Part shown: positions 1 to 7,383 of the stretch, piece by piece
Position numbering within the stretch: the first letter of the stretch is position 1
Layout: every line of letters starts with the position of its first letter
DNA from: Clostridium cibarium
GTDB taxonomy: Bacteria; Bacillota; Clostridia; Clostridiales; Clostridiaceae
DNA length: 64,000 nt
Assembly: GCF_014836335.1 (NCBI RefSeq)
Contig: NZ_JACSRA010000008.1
Location: 102,178-166,177 of the forward strand
Direction: 5' to 3'
Position numbers and translations under genes: made by a program
The notes under the pieces: model-generated
The model's database searches: none
What the model saw: only the letters and a program-made list of their open reading frames with translations
What the model was told of the DNA's origin: nothing

Positions 1-851
1 CTTGCTGGATCAGTAGCATGGTGGCTGTATGCAAATTTATCATCATAAATAATCACACCCGCACTACTGTCAGCTGGAATATAGTCATAACGCCCTTCCA
101 TAGCAGATGGGGCATAAACTGCACCTAAAAATTTATCAATTGCTTCACGAACGGAATAGGCGCGACAGAAAGTTCCTACCACACCTTCCTTTAAAAGAGG
201 ATCTGCTTGTTCTTTAAGACTGCGATTAATAACTTCAGACTGCCTGCTTGATACGGGCCAAGTTGATGTATCTCGCCAGTTTTCATATTTTGAAAGATAA
301 ACATCCGGGTCAAGTAATGCTCCATCCTGCTCTTCGTAGACAAATTCACCATTAGAGGAAGTAGATGGCCAATACATAAGGCGATGAGCTTCATATGTCG
401 TATCATCGAAAAGGTCAATACCGATTTCTTTTGCCACCATACGTCCAACGGCTGCATATTCTTCTTCACTGATCTCACGAGCAAGGGGAACGATAAGTCT
501 GAGTCTCGGATTTTCTGGTGTATGTTTATGAGTGGAGTAAACACAGCATTTGTAGTCGAAAAGCATACTGATTTGCTCCCAAATATCCGGTCTACCGTAA
601 TCCATATCAAGGGTAAGCAAAGAGCGACATAGAACATTGCCCTTCTTTCGCCTTCCTTCTTTTAAATGTCCTCCGACAAAGCCACCCACGTCTTTGATAT
701 CATCTTGTTGACCTTTTTTAAGTTTCCGATATTCTTCTACCGTTTCTGTAGTACGTTGCGTCGTCTTTACACGGGAGCAAAAATCCACCCAGGAGATATC
801 TTTGTTTTTCCATTTCCTATCCATCCGGCTATTGCCCACTGCAATTTTCAT
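1..851 (-). CDS. Prophage VapE/virulence-associated E family primase-helicase, 3' part outside the window
   Basis: Reading the minus strand from an ATG at 851 gives an open frame of 283 codons that runs off the left edge. The ATG follows a GAGGAGG Shine-Dalgarno and overlaps the stop of the upstream DUF4406 gene by ATGA, so the start is firm. The visible N-terminal part (MKIAVGNSRMDRKWKN..., then a block with STHKHTPENPRLRLI and TYEAHRLMYWPST) matches my memory of the N-terminal primase-like half of phage VapE proteins, which combine priming with a downstream SF3/AAA-type helicase domain. The helicase part is not in view. The gene is the last visible member of the leftward replication operon. 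Family confidence is good; exact biochemical role is inferred. Confidence 0.8.
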   Translation of the reverse strand, partial: MKIAVGNSRMDRKWKNKDISWVDFCSRVKTTQRTTETVEEYRKLKKGQQDDIKDVGGFVGGHLKEGRRKKGNVLCRSLLTLDMDYGRPDIWEQISMLFDYKCCVYSTHKHTPENPRLRLIVPLAREISEEEYAAVGRMVAKEIGIDLFDDTTYEAHRLMYWPSTSSNGEFVYEEQDGALLDPDVYLSKYENWRDTSTWPVSSRQSEVINRSLKEQADPLLKEGVVGTFCRAYSVREAIDKFLGAVYAPSAMEGRYDYIPADSSAGVIIYDDKFAYSHHATDPA

Positions 852-1282
852 AAGCTTTCAACCTCCTCATGCTCCGGACTAAAATACCTGACCGTTTGTC
901 TGCGTTTCTTGGCTACTTCAATTTCCCTCGCCATACCGCTTGAGATGGTATTGCCCAGCACCCACACCTCGGAGCATTTGCCCATAAGCACGATGTCCAT
1001 AAATATGGCAAGCTCCCGTTCTTCGGGATTTTCATCATCCATAAACTGAGGAAACATAAGATGGGGAGCAATTGGGATACAGTTTTGGTCTAGAGCAAAC
1101 CTGCAAAAACTGCGAGCCTTTTTAATGTTTCCTTCTACATCACCGGAATAGGGAGAACAGATATATACAAGCGGCTTAAAGGCAGATTTTTTCTCTGCCT
1201 TTTCCTTTCTCATTATGTTGGTCAGTGCTTCATGGGGAGTTGGGTCATGGTATCCTTCATGGTTAAATTTGTTGATTCCCAT
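848..1282 (-). CDS. DUF4406 family phage protein (nucleoside deoxyribosyltransferase-like fold)
   Basis: A 144-residue protein. The start was set at the ATG at 1282, which follows GGAGGG, rather than the longer open frame upstream; the ATG shares one base with the stop of the antirepressor gene (TAATG). After about 40 residues the sequence reads PLVYICSPYSGDVEGNI, the glycine-rich opening typical of DUF4406 and related nucleoside 2-deoxyribosyltransferase-like folds, and later SEVWVLGNTISSGMAREIE, which resembles the second nucleotide-binding segment. Its function in phages is not established; a role in nucleotide metabolism or modification is inference. The stop overlaps the VapE start by ATGA, so the two are translationally coupled. 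Confidence 0.75.
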   Translation of the reverse strand: MGINKFNHEGYHDPTPHEALTNIMRKEKAEKKSAFKPLVYICSPYSGDVEGNIKKARSFCRFALDQNCIPIAPHLMFPQFMDDENPEERELAIFMDIVLMGKCSEVWVLGNTISSGMAREIEVAKKRRQTVRYFSPEHEEVESL

Positions 1283-2034
1283 TACACACCCTCCATTTCT
1301 ATCTGTGGCAAAATACCGTCTGCCTTCATCAGTTCGTAAATGAAGAGTCTGCCTTTTTGTGTCCAATATGTATGGACCTTTGTATGCTGTTGCCCATTAC
1401 TGCCAAGGTAGCTATGAGTCTTAGTGCTGGTGTAACCTTTTTCCGCATACTTCTGATATAAAAGCCAAATGCCGCCTTGTTTAAATTGGATGCCCTTTTT
1501 ATTAAGATAGCGGTTCATCCAAATAGCTGACTTACCGTAATCTTTGGCGATTGCTGATGTGGAAATGAGGTCTTTGCAATTTAAAACCACATCGTAATAA
1601 GACACTTTCGGTTTCATTTCTGCAATTTGCTGATTCTGAACAGCAATCGTACCTTCAAGCATTTTATTTTGTTTCCTTACTTGAGTTAGCTGTTGATTGG
1701 CAATCTGAAGTGCCCTTGCCATGATCGCTTCTGGGGAATTCCATCTTCTTTCTATTTCAAGAAAGTATTGACGGCACTCTTTCCCTTTTGGAGTACGCTG
1801 TATCATGCACAGCTCTTTTGCCATGTCAATTGTTAACTGATGGTCAATGCTTGGTCTGCCTCCAGTACTTTCGCTCAAAAATGAGCTAAAGTCTGATCCT
1901 TCCTCAAATCCGTACTCACACATTCTTGGAAACCAGTCTTTATAAGCGGTCTTTACTTCCAAGGCTTCATGTAAATCACGACCGAGTACGGTTGGTCGTT
2001 GATTTTCATAATTAATTTTTACTAATTCGTCCAT
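1282..2034 (-). CDS. Phage antirepressor (AntA/AntB N-terminal domain and KilAC-like C-terminal domain)
   Basis: A 250-residue protein beginning at the ATG at 2034, preceded by GCAGGAGGTAATTCGT; longer upstream frames lack a ribosome site. The first 100 residues (GRDLHEALEVKTAYKDWFPRM, then GGRPSIDHQLTIDMAKELCM and GKECRQYFLEIERRW) are the classic AntA/Bro-N antirepressor domain. A coiled region with many Gln follows (about residues 110-140), then a C-terminal part with LISTSAIAKDYGKSA and LNKKGIQF, typical of phage KilAC-type antirepressor ends. Such proteins counter the lysogeny repressor by direct binding. It sits between the DNA polymerase and DUF4406 genes in the early operon. Confidence 0.88.
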   Translation of the reverse strand: MDELVKINYENQRPTVLGRDLHEALEVKTAYKDWFPRMCEYGFEEGSDFSSFLSESTGGRPSIDHQLTIDMAKELCMIQRTPKGKECRQYFLEIERRWNSPEAIMARALQIANQQLTQVRKQNKMLEGTIAVQNQQIAEMKPKVSYYDVVLNCKDLISTSAIAKDYGKSAIWMNRYLNKKGIQFKQGGIWLLYQKYAEKGYTSTKTHSYLGSNGQQHTKVHTYWTQKGRLFIYELMKADGILPQIEMEGV

Positions 2035-2069
2035 ACGAATTACCTCCTGCAATATAGTCAGAGAGGAAA

Positions 2070-2121
2070 CCCCTCTACCTAATAGCCACAGGAGGTAATG
2101 ATTGTTGAGGATTTTGAAAAA
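2070..2121. repeat. Copy 1 of a dispersed intercistronic phage element
   Basis: This stretch between the polymerase stop and the antirepressor start shares the blocks CCTCTACCTA(A/T)TAGCC and GTTGAGGATT(T/C)TG followed by an A-run with 6368-6417. Both copies carry short inverted arms (CCTC with GAGG). On the plus strand this copy also has AGGAGGT placed before an ATG at 2098 that opens 24 codons. Function is unknown. Confidence 0.55.
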
Positions 2122-2128
2122 ATTTATT

Positions 2129-4063
2129 TTAATCTTTTTGATAAAACTGACACTCATAGCCATCAGCGCTAAGTAACAGACCATTTGCCCATGTTGGTGT
2201 CCTAGCCATCTGTTCACAGATAGCGGAAAGTGACATTCCCATATCTGCCTCGATGATAATTTCATCGTGTACATGAGCCACAATAGAACAATTCTTTAAT
2301 GTCTGCATGGCATGACACAAAATGTCACGACTGATTGCCTGAACAATATTCTCTACAAATTTGGGTCCATAGCTATCGATTCTTTCCCATTTCTTCGTCC
2401 CACCGACCCCTTCGTAAGTAACCGACTCACCGCCAAACATATTCTCTCCCATACGAGGTTTCACATAGGCAAGCCGTCTACCAGAGGGGAGGACAATAAA
2501 GAGCATTCCACTTTGATAGATAAATTTAATGCCGTGTGTCTCTGTAGGAGTTTTTTGCTTAACACAAGTTTTTACTGCACGGTCAACATCCCACCAAAGT
2601 TTTGTGATATTGGGATTGGATTGTCTCCAAGCCGTTACAAGGGGCTGAAGTTCCTCTTCTTCAATTCCCATCTCCAAAGCACCCATTGATTTTAATGCTC
2701 CAACAGATCCACCATAACCGAGGGCAAGTTCGGCTATTTTCCCTTTCTGACGAAGGTGACCGTTCACACCATGCTTTTCAACAGGTACATTAAACATCTG
2801 AGAGGCACTGGCACAGTAGATGTCACCGCCGTTTTGGAATACATCTATTCTCCATTTTTCACTTGCAAGCCAAGCAATGACGCGAGCCTCAATCGCTGAA
2901 AAATCTGCCACAATGAACTTCATACCTTCTCGCGGTATAAAAGCAGTACGGATAAGTTCCGACAGTACCTCTGGGATTGAATCATAGAGTAAAGTAAGAG
3001 CATCAAAGTTTCCGCTTCGAACTAAAGCACGAGCCTGTTCCAAATCGGGCATATGGTTTTGGGGGAGATTTTGCAACTGAATCAGCCTGCCAGAGAATCT
3101 GCCGGTTCTGTTGGCTCCGTAAAACTGAAACATTCCTCTTGCACGACCGTCACTACATACCGCATTTTCCATTGCCGTGTATTTTTTCACCGATGATTTT
3201 GCAAGCTGCTGGCGAAGTTCCAAAACAGTGCCTAGTGGTTCAGGAGCCGTCTTTAACATCTCAGCAACCGCTTTTTTACCAAGGGTATCTGTTTCTAGCC
3301 CATTGTCGGCAAGCCAGTCTTTCATTTGTTGTACAGAGTTTGGATTCTCCAAATTAGTTATATCTTGCATCGTAGCCATTAGCTTTTCACGAGAATGTTC
3401 ATCCATCTCTACAGCCTGTTTTACGAAAGTCATGTCAATGGCAATGCCACGATCATTGATTACCTGGTCGAGATGATATTCCTCCCAGATGTTCTCTGGT
3501 ACTTGAAACTTGGATAATTTCTGTTGCATTGACATCTCGGATTCCACATCGCGAATGTTATATACTTTAAACCGCTCCCATTTATCCATGTCGTGTTCTG
3601 GTAAATTACGAACTCGACCACCATTAGATTTTGTAGGGGAGCAAGGTGTACAGAAATATTTGATGAGGTCTTTACCCTCTGTTAGCTTTTGTTTCTCCAA
3701 ACCTAGAACTGCACCGACTCCCTCCAAAGAAAGAGGTAATCCCATATATGCCGACCATATCATGGAACATTTCCAGGATGCGGGGTTAAGATATTCAGTA
3801 AGGTTAAGCCATTTTGATAGACACACACGCTCAAACATTGCATTGAAAGCCCACTTGGTAACGGAATCATCCATAAGTGCGTTTATAATTTCATCGGGGA
3901 TTTCCTCCCCACTGGCAAGGTCAACCACCTGTACTTCACCGCCATCCACCGAATAACCAAATAGTAGAATTTCAAAATCATCACTCTCTGCATAACGGTA
4001 AACTCCAGACTTTTGAAGGTTGGCACTACTAAATGTTTCAATATCAATAGAAATAGAATTCAT
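2129..4063 (-). CDS. Phage family A DNA polymerase with 3'-5' exonuclease domain
   Basis: A 644-residue PolA-type replicase. The N-terminus has the proofreading exonuclease signature SIDIET (Asp7, Glu9), and the C-terminal two thirds hold the polymerase motifs: motif A DFSAIEAR (387-394), motif B RQKGKIAELALGYGG (from 438) and motif C VHDE (598-601). The expected divalent-metal aspartates are present, so it should be active. It lacks the 5'-3' exonuclease domain of bacterial Pol I, as usual for phage enzymes. It lies between the DUF2815 protein and the antirepressor in the early operon and probably replicates phage DNA. The ATG at 4063 follows GGAAAGGG. Confidence 0.95.
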   Translation of the reverse strand: MNSISIDIETFSSANLQKSGVYRYAESDDFEILLFGYSVDGGEVQVVDLASGEEIPDEIINALMDDSVTKWAFNAMFERVCLSKWLNLTEYLNPASWKCSMIWSAYMGLPLSLEGVGAVLGLEKQKLTEGKDLIKYFCTPCSPTKSNGGRVRNLPEHDMDKWERFKVYNIRDVESEMSMQQKLSKFQVPENIWEEYHLDQVINDRGIAIDMTFVKQAVEMDEHSREKLMATMQDITNLENPNSVQQMKDWLADNGLETDTLGKKAVAEMLKTAPEPLGTVLELRQQLAKSSVKKYTAMENAVCSDGRARGMFQFYGANRTGRFSGRLIQLQNLPQNHMPDLEQARALVRSGNFDALTLLYDSIPEVLSELIRTAFIPREGMKFIVADFSAIEARVIAWLASEKWRIDVFQNGGDIYCASASQMFNVPVEKHGVNGHLRQKGKIAELALGYGGSVGALKSMGALEMGIEEEELQPLVTAWRQSNPNITKLWWDVDRAVKTCVKQKTPTETHGIKFIYQSGMLFIVLPSGRRLAYVKPRMGENMFGGESVTYEGVGGTKKWERIDSYGPKFVENIVQAISRDILCHAMQTLKNCSIVAHVHDEIIIEADMGMSLSAICEQMARTPTWANGLLLSADGYECQFYQKD

Positions 4064-4135
4064 ATATTACCGCCCTTTCCAATGCAAACGAGGTGGCAGA
4101 AGAACAACCTCCACCACCTCGTCTGTATTTATTCC

Positions 4136-4681
4136 TTATGCTAGAAAATCATCATCAATAGTTGTGAAATCATCAGCTGCATTGGTTCTTCCACCTAAAG
4201 GCTCTCCATCTCTTATCTTCTGGATGTTGCCAAGACCACATGCTACACCCTTATTGCCATTAGAGTTAAAAGCGTAGAAATTTAGGGATACTCTTGCATA
4301 ACAACCGCTGTAAACCTCGTTACGATCCAGGATAGGTCTAACCGCTTTATCTACTATTTGGGGTGGAGTCTTGCTGTTGGCATTTACAAAGTAATGTCCT
4401 TTGTAAGCCTCGTCATCACGTTCTACGTCACCATCTCGAAGTGGCAGTTTAATAGCCGCCTTATTCGGCTTTTTACCACCAAACTTTGCAATGCCCTCTT
4501 CAATGGCTGCATCTATTGCTGCATTGATAGCATTGATGGTTTCCTTATCTGTTTTGGGAATCAATACGGATACGCTGTATTTTTCCGCTCCGCCATTGAT
4601 GGATACGGGTTCCCAGCCGTGAAAGTAGCTAAGACGTGTGTCGACACTTGTAATAACCTTCGTTCTGTTTTGATTATTCAT
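4136..4681 (-). CDS. DUF2815 family protein, probable phage single-stranded DNA-binding protein
   Basis: A 181-residue protein whose body matches the DUF2815 pattern: N-terminal TKVITSVDTRLSYFH, a KYSVSVLIPKTDKETI segment, and YSGCYARVSLNFYAFNSNGNKGVACGLGNIQK near the end. The C-terminal tail is strongly acidic (DDFTTIDDDFLA), as in SSB and T7 gp2.5-type proteins, where the tail recruits partners. The family is found beside DUF2800 and PolA in Firmicute prophages. The single-strand-binding role is inferred from tail and context. Its first codons overlap the end of the DUF2800 gene by 8 bases. Confidence 0.85.
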   Translation of the reverse strand: MNNQNRTKVITSVDTRLSYFHGWEPVSINGGAEKYSVSVLIPKTDKETINAINAAIDAAIEEGIAKFGGKKPNKAAIKLPLRDGDVERDDEAYKGHYFVNANSKTPPQIVDKAVRPILDRNEVYSGCYARVSLNFYAFNSNGNKGVACGLGNIQKIRDGEPLGGRTNAADDFTTIDDDFLA

Positions 4682-5822
4682 ATTCCAATTCCTCCGTTAT
4701 TTCGTTAAATTCATTTTTTACGTTTGATATATTCATAGCTGGCCGCTTGTCCGAATTTGGAACTAGCGTTGGCTTGCCCGGTGGTTTATGTATGAGACCA
4801 CCAAGAATTTGCTCAAATTTCTTTTTGCCCATCAGCTTCTGCATTTCTGTAAGGGTTATGAGACTCTGACGGTAGATGTCCTTATATCCATTTGCCTTGG
4901 CCGCTTCAGCCACAGCCCCTTCGTCCTTATATTTCCGAACTGATCTGCCCTCGACTACCTTAAAACCATGCCATTCTTTCCCGTGATTAACGGCAGCATC
5001 CGTGGCATAAGCAATGATTTCATTTGCCCATTTTGTAAGATCGGACAATTTAGAGAGAACTTCCTCAATTTCAGAATCCGTAAGCAGGGGTGGCAGTTTA
5101 AATTCCATCTGTGCTAATTTCAGCTTTTCTTCTGCTCTTGCACGGCATTTAACAGCCGCTCGACAGAAAGTACACCATTCACCTGGAAGATAGTCACCTT
5201 CGCCTTCATAGGCCTTTTTCGCCTTTGGCTTCAGTTCATTTTCTGCCCAGTCTTTTAATTCCTTTACCGGGATTGTCCATGTGCTGACATTTTCCCTGCG
5301 GGGTTGGAAGATGGTCATGGAAACCTCCTCGATATCATACAGGCTATCGTAGATTTCCAAAGCACCAAGGGCATATAATTTCATCTGCGGGTTTTCCACT
5401 GCATCTACTAACACACCCATGCCATACTTAAAATCGATAATATGAAGCTTTTTATCTCCAATAATGATGCAGTCACCAGTTCCGAACCCCTGCGGTACAT
5501 AGCAGGAAAAATCAAGACGTTGTTCAATAAGTATTAACGGGTCCGTACAGCTTTGCCTTGCCAGTTCAAGCTGCTCCATTACAAATTCCACATAGGCATC
5601 GCTGTGTTCTTCCATCTCATCGGTGTTATAAGCCGAGACAGGGCGCTTACTTCTCATGTGAAGTGCTTTTTTAAGTTTATGTTCACAGAGAGCGTGGGCG
5701 GCAGTGCCTTCAGCAGCCGCATTGGATTCGCTATTTTCAAATTCCAGTTCCAATCTTGCAGATGGTAGGCAATTAAGCCACCTGTGGGACCCTGATGCGG
5801 AAAGTACTGCATGATCACTCAT
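4674..5822 (-). CDS. DUF2800 family phage protein, Cas4/AddB-like PD-(D/E)XK nuclease
   Basis: A 382-residue protein. Residues 35-50 read AAAEGTAAHALCEH, an alpha-helical motif common at the start of RecB-family nucleases. The active-site core is visible as GTGD (114-117) and IIDFKYG (Asp130, Lys132), and a downstream QMKLYALG resembles the conserved QxxxY helix. Cys18 together with Cys217, Cys220 and Cys226 (GEWCTFC, then C) is arranged like the iron-sulfur cluster of Cas4 and AddB. It therefore probably acts as an exonuclease on phage DNA ends. It is flanked by the DUF2815 protein and a small phage protein and overlaps both, so all are expressed together. Confidence 0.88.
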   Translation of the reverse strand: MSDHAVLSASGSHRWLNCLPSARLELEFENSESNAAAEGTAAHALCEHKLKKALHMRSKRPVSAYNTDEMEEHSDAYVEFVMEQLELARQSCTDPLILIEQRLDFSCYVPQGFGTGDCIIIGDKKLHIIDFKYGMGVLVDAVENPQMKLYALGALEIYDSLYDIEEVSMTIFQPRRENVSTWTIPVKELKDWAENELKPKAKKAYEGEGDYLPGEWCTFCRAAVKCRARAEEKLKLAQMEFKLPPLLTDSEIEEVLSKLSDLTKWANEIIAYATDAAVNHGKEWHGFKVVEGRSVRKYKDEGAVAEAAKANGYKDIYRQSLITLTEMQKLMGKKKFEQILGGLIHKPPGKPTLVPNSDKRPAMNISNVKNEFNEITEELEYE

Positions 5823-6138
5823 TCCCTAGTACCTCCGCATCTTTCAACATATCTGCATAATGTTTTGGGTCAACTTCGCTTAATTTAGAGCCACCGTATT
5901 TTTGGATGATTTCCCTCACTTGGGCAGTAAGGCCAACCTGACTTTTTTCAGCAAGTTTTGCTCTGACTTCCTCCAGAGTGATTTCCTTTTTCTTTGGCGC
6001 AGATTCTTTTACGATTGTAGTCGGTTCTTTTGTTTCCACAGGTTCATTGCCGGCCATTACATCAGCAACCGCTTGTATACTGTCCGCCAAAGAACGCATA
6101 TCAGAAACCACATCAAGAAGTAGTTTGATTTTGCTCAT
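5815..6138 (-). CDS. Small phage protein of the replication operon, function unknown
   Basis: A 107-residue protein. The first 40 residues are a predicted helix (LLLDVVSDMRSLADSIQAVADVM), followed by a Glu/Lys/Thr-rich linker and a C-terminal block EVRAKLAEKSQVGLTAQVREIIQKYGGSKLSEVDPKHYADML, which resembles a short LEM/SAP-like or helix-extended-loop-helix unit. Similar small proteins at this place in Firmicute prophages have sometimes been labelled rRNA biogenesis protein, which has no functional support here. It overlaps the DUF2800 gene by 8 bases and the upstream 72-residue gene by 26 bases. Confidence 0.7.
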   Translation of the reverse strand: MSKIKLLLDVVSDMRSLADSIQAVADVMAGNEPVETKEPTTIVKESAPKKKEITLEEVRAKLAEKSQVGLTAQVREIIQKYGGSKLSEVDPKHYADMLKDAEVLGNE

Positions 6139-6331
6139 GGTTTAATCCTCCCTCCTTAATCTCACTGATGGCGAGTTCCTGAACGGTGTCACCCGGAACA
6201 AGGATAGTCAGTTTCTGCTTATCACCAAGTAAGAAACGAAGGAAACGCTCCCTTATGGTGACATTACGACAGGAAACAATCCCGCCAGATTGTGGAGTTT
6301 TTGAAACACTGATTTTCAAATTGTGTTTCAT
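6113..6331 (-). CDS. Hypothetical small phage protein
   Basis: A 72-residue protein starting at the ATG at 6331, which has AGAGGTGAAG just upstream; a GTG nine bases earlier is less well placed. Sequence features are few: MKHNLKISVSKTPQSGGIVSCRNVTIRERFLRFLLGD then a hydrophobic strand LTILVPGD. Proteins of this type are common between the sigma-like regulator and DUF2800 genes in related prophages. No function is recognised. Confidence 0.65.
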   Translation of the reverse strand: MKHNLKISVSKTPQSGGIVSCRNVTIRERFLRFLLGDKQKLTILVPGDTVQELAISEIKEGGLNHEQNQTTS

Positions 6332-6367
6332 GTTCTTCACCTCTTTTCGAGAGCGTTTATGTGTTGC

Positions 6368-6417
6368 CCTCTACCTATTAGCCCTGGCAAGAGGGGAAAG
6401 TTGAGGATTCTGGAAAA
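6368..6417. repeat. Copy 2 of the dispersed intercistronic phage element
   Basis: Shares the CTACCTATTAGCC and GTTGAGGATTCTGGAAAAA blocks with 2070-2121. Here the element covers the last codons and the tandem stop (TAATAG) of the sigma-like gene. The minus-strand RNA can pair CCCTCT with AGAGGG around the stop. Confidence 0.55.
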
Positions 6418-6911
6418 ACTTTTTTGAAATTCTTCTTAGCTGTATCTAAACGGTGTGAAATGGCACTTTTACTAACACCCTCACGCTCTGCATACTCTGT
6501 TACAGAAACACCATCTAGGAATATAGCAATCAATAACTCTGCTTGTTTTTCCTTGAGGGTCTTGCGGATAATTTCACAGAGGTATTCATACTCTACTTGT
6601 TTCTCTCGAGTCACTTCATCGGTGTTATCAGGGAAATAGTCCATATGGTCCGTAGCATCTTCAGATTCATCATCCTTGCGGAATGGTTTCTTTGGCATCC
6701 CTCTGTGCCTATCAAATTTATGCCAGTTATTGTACTCAGGTTTGTTGAAACGCTCGTCCATAATCTCCTGTGGGGAACGGCGTGTTACAGTTTCCTTGTC
6801 CTCAACAGAAGATAGCCTGTCCTCGTAATCTGCATCAATCATTAAAGTGAAGTCCTCGTCTGGTACCTCTAGGTAGATAGATTTGTTTTCGTGTTGAATT
6901 CTAATTTTCAT
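6378..6911 (-). CDS. Phage sigma-70 region 4-like transcriptional regulator
   Basis: A 177-residue protein, first gene of the leftward early operon. The ATG at 6911 follows GGAAAGGATG; an in-frame TTG at 7043 exists but has no ribosome site. The C-terminal 75 residues (EYEYLCEIIRKTLKEKQAELLIAIFLDGVSVTEYAEREGVSKSAISHRLDTAKKNFKKVF, written here only to name its parts: ECF/region 4 helix, then a TEYAEREGVSKSAI helix-turn-helix) look like sigma-70 region 4. The N-terminal 100 residues are acidic and hydrophilic and lack region 2, so it is unlikely to be a complete sigma factor. It may act as an activator of phage genes. Its translation could be controlled by the structured leader immediately upstream. 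Confidence 0.8.
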   Translation of the reverse strand: MKIRIQHENKSIYLEVPDEDFTLMIDADYEDRLSSVEDKETVTRRSPQEIMDERFNKPEYNNWHKFDRHRGMPKKPFRKDDESEDATDHMDYFPDNTDEVTREKQVEYEYLCEIIRKTLKEKQAELLIAIFLDGVSVTEYAEREGVSKSAISHRLDTAKKNFKKVFPESSTFPSCQG

Positions 6912-7038
6912 TTTGCATCCTTTCCGCCGGACTGCATTGGCGGCAAAGGATACAAAAATAGGTCTGTGCCTCGAAGTACACAGACCCTTTGTCCTGAAAA
7001 TGAGCGCAACAAGGTAAGGTACTTCTATTGCAACGCAT
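6901..7038 (-). CDS. Possible cysteine-rich leader ORF overlapping the sigma-like gene start
   Basis: A 45-codon frame from an ATG at 7038 to a TAG at 6901-6903, which lies eight bases inside the sigma-like CDS. It has six cysteines, including a FCILCRQC run. A weak AGGA lies seven bases before the ATG. The frame crosses the Shine-Dalgarno-hiding hairpin of the next gene, so ribosomes translating it would open that hairpin. It may be a regulatory leader peptide or simply chance; no homologue is recognised with certainty. Confidence 0.3.
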   Translation of the reverse strand: MRCNRSTLPCCAHFQDKGSVYFEAQTYFCILCRQCSPAERMQNEN

Positions 7039-7083
7039 AACAATCCTAAACGGACTGAAACGTTGCAATATGTATCCTTTGCC
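6912..7083 (-). promoter_or_regulatory. Structured 5' leader with two mutually exclusive RNA folds (candidate RNA switch)
   Basis: In the minus-strand RNA, segment A (7083-7071, GGCAAAGGAUACA) is a perfect 13-base complement of segment B (6954-6942). Segment B with its neighbours (6954-6939) can also pair with segment C (6928-6914), which contains the GGAAAGGA Shine-Dalgarno of the sigma-like gene; that second pairing is about 15 base pairs with one bulged G and one wobble and a 10-base loop. Between A and B lie two perfect hairpins: AUUGCAACG with CGUUGCAAU (7067-7028) and GGUCUGUG with CACAGACC (6986-6961). The arrangement A-hairpins-B-C is that of an anti-sequestor and sequestor. No known riboswitch class was recognised. 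The rest of the gap up to the terminators at 7.3 kb shows no gene and no clear promoter. Confidence 0.55.
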
Positions 7084-7278
7084 CTTATTGCAAATCAGGC
7101 ATTTGATATTTTTTTGTAGACGAGGAATGGTCTAATTCTTGCTAACTACGAAGGACCTTTCCTTCATCTATCATTATTGTAGGTGAGAATTGGACAGCCT
7201 TGGCGGACACCTCATGCCCGTTAATTTCAGGCTCAAAATGACGCATTTCCCAACAAAAACACCTAAAAAGAACAATAA

Positions 7279-7320
7279 AAAAAGCCATTCACAAACCCTT
7301 AAAAGGATTCATGCATGGCT
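7279..7320 (-). terminator. Rho-independent terminator, distal of a tandem pair
   Basis: On the minus strand AGCCAT pairs with ATGGCT, extended inside by AATCC with GGGTT, and is followed by seven T. It lies downstream of the ImmA/IrrE gene and behind a stronger terminator at 7336-7366. Confidence 0.7.
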
Positions 7321-7335
7321 TACTTATTTAATAAC

Positions 7336-7366
7336 TAAAAAACGGACATCCTGTGTCCGCTTTTTC
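7336..7366 (-). terminator. Rho-independent terminator after the ImmA/IrrE gene
   Basis: Minus-strand hairpin CGGACA-CAGGA-TGTCCG followed by TTTTTTAG. It ends transcription about 20 bases after the stop codon at 7384 and insulates the phage early operon from the cargo genes. Confidence 0.85.
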
Positions 7367-7383
7367 AAAAATATTATTGAATT

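Noticed and set aside
191..637. Minus-strand open frame of 148 codons at the left edge
   Set aside because: It lies inside the VapE gene in another frame. The VapE frame has a good ribosome site, ATGA coupling to the upstream gene and recognisable family sequence.
2098..2172. Plus-strand 24-codon ORF with a perfect Shine-Dalgarno
   Set aside because: Too short and antisense to the polymerase end; described as part of the repeated element rather than as a gene.
3510..3956. Plus-strand open frames antisense to the phage polymerase
   Set aside because: They have no ribosome site and low-complexity, Ser/Pro-rich content, while the opposite strand carries conserved polymerase motifs.
7084..7278. 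Possible promoter of the phage early operon
   Set aside because: A promoter must lie near here, but no pair of hexamers with acceptable spacing stood out, so none was called.
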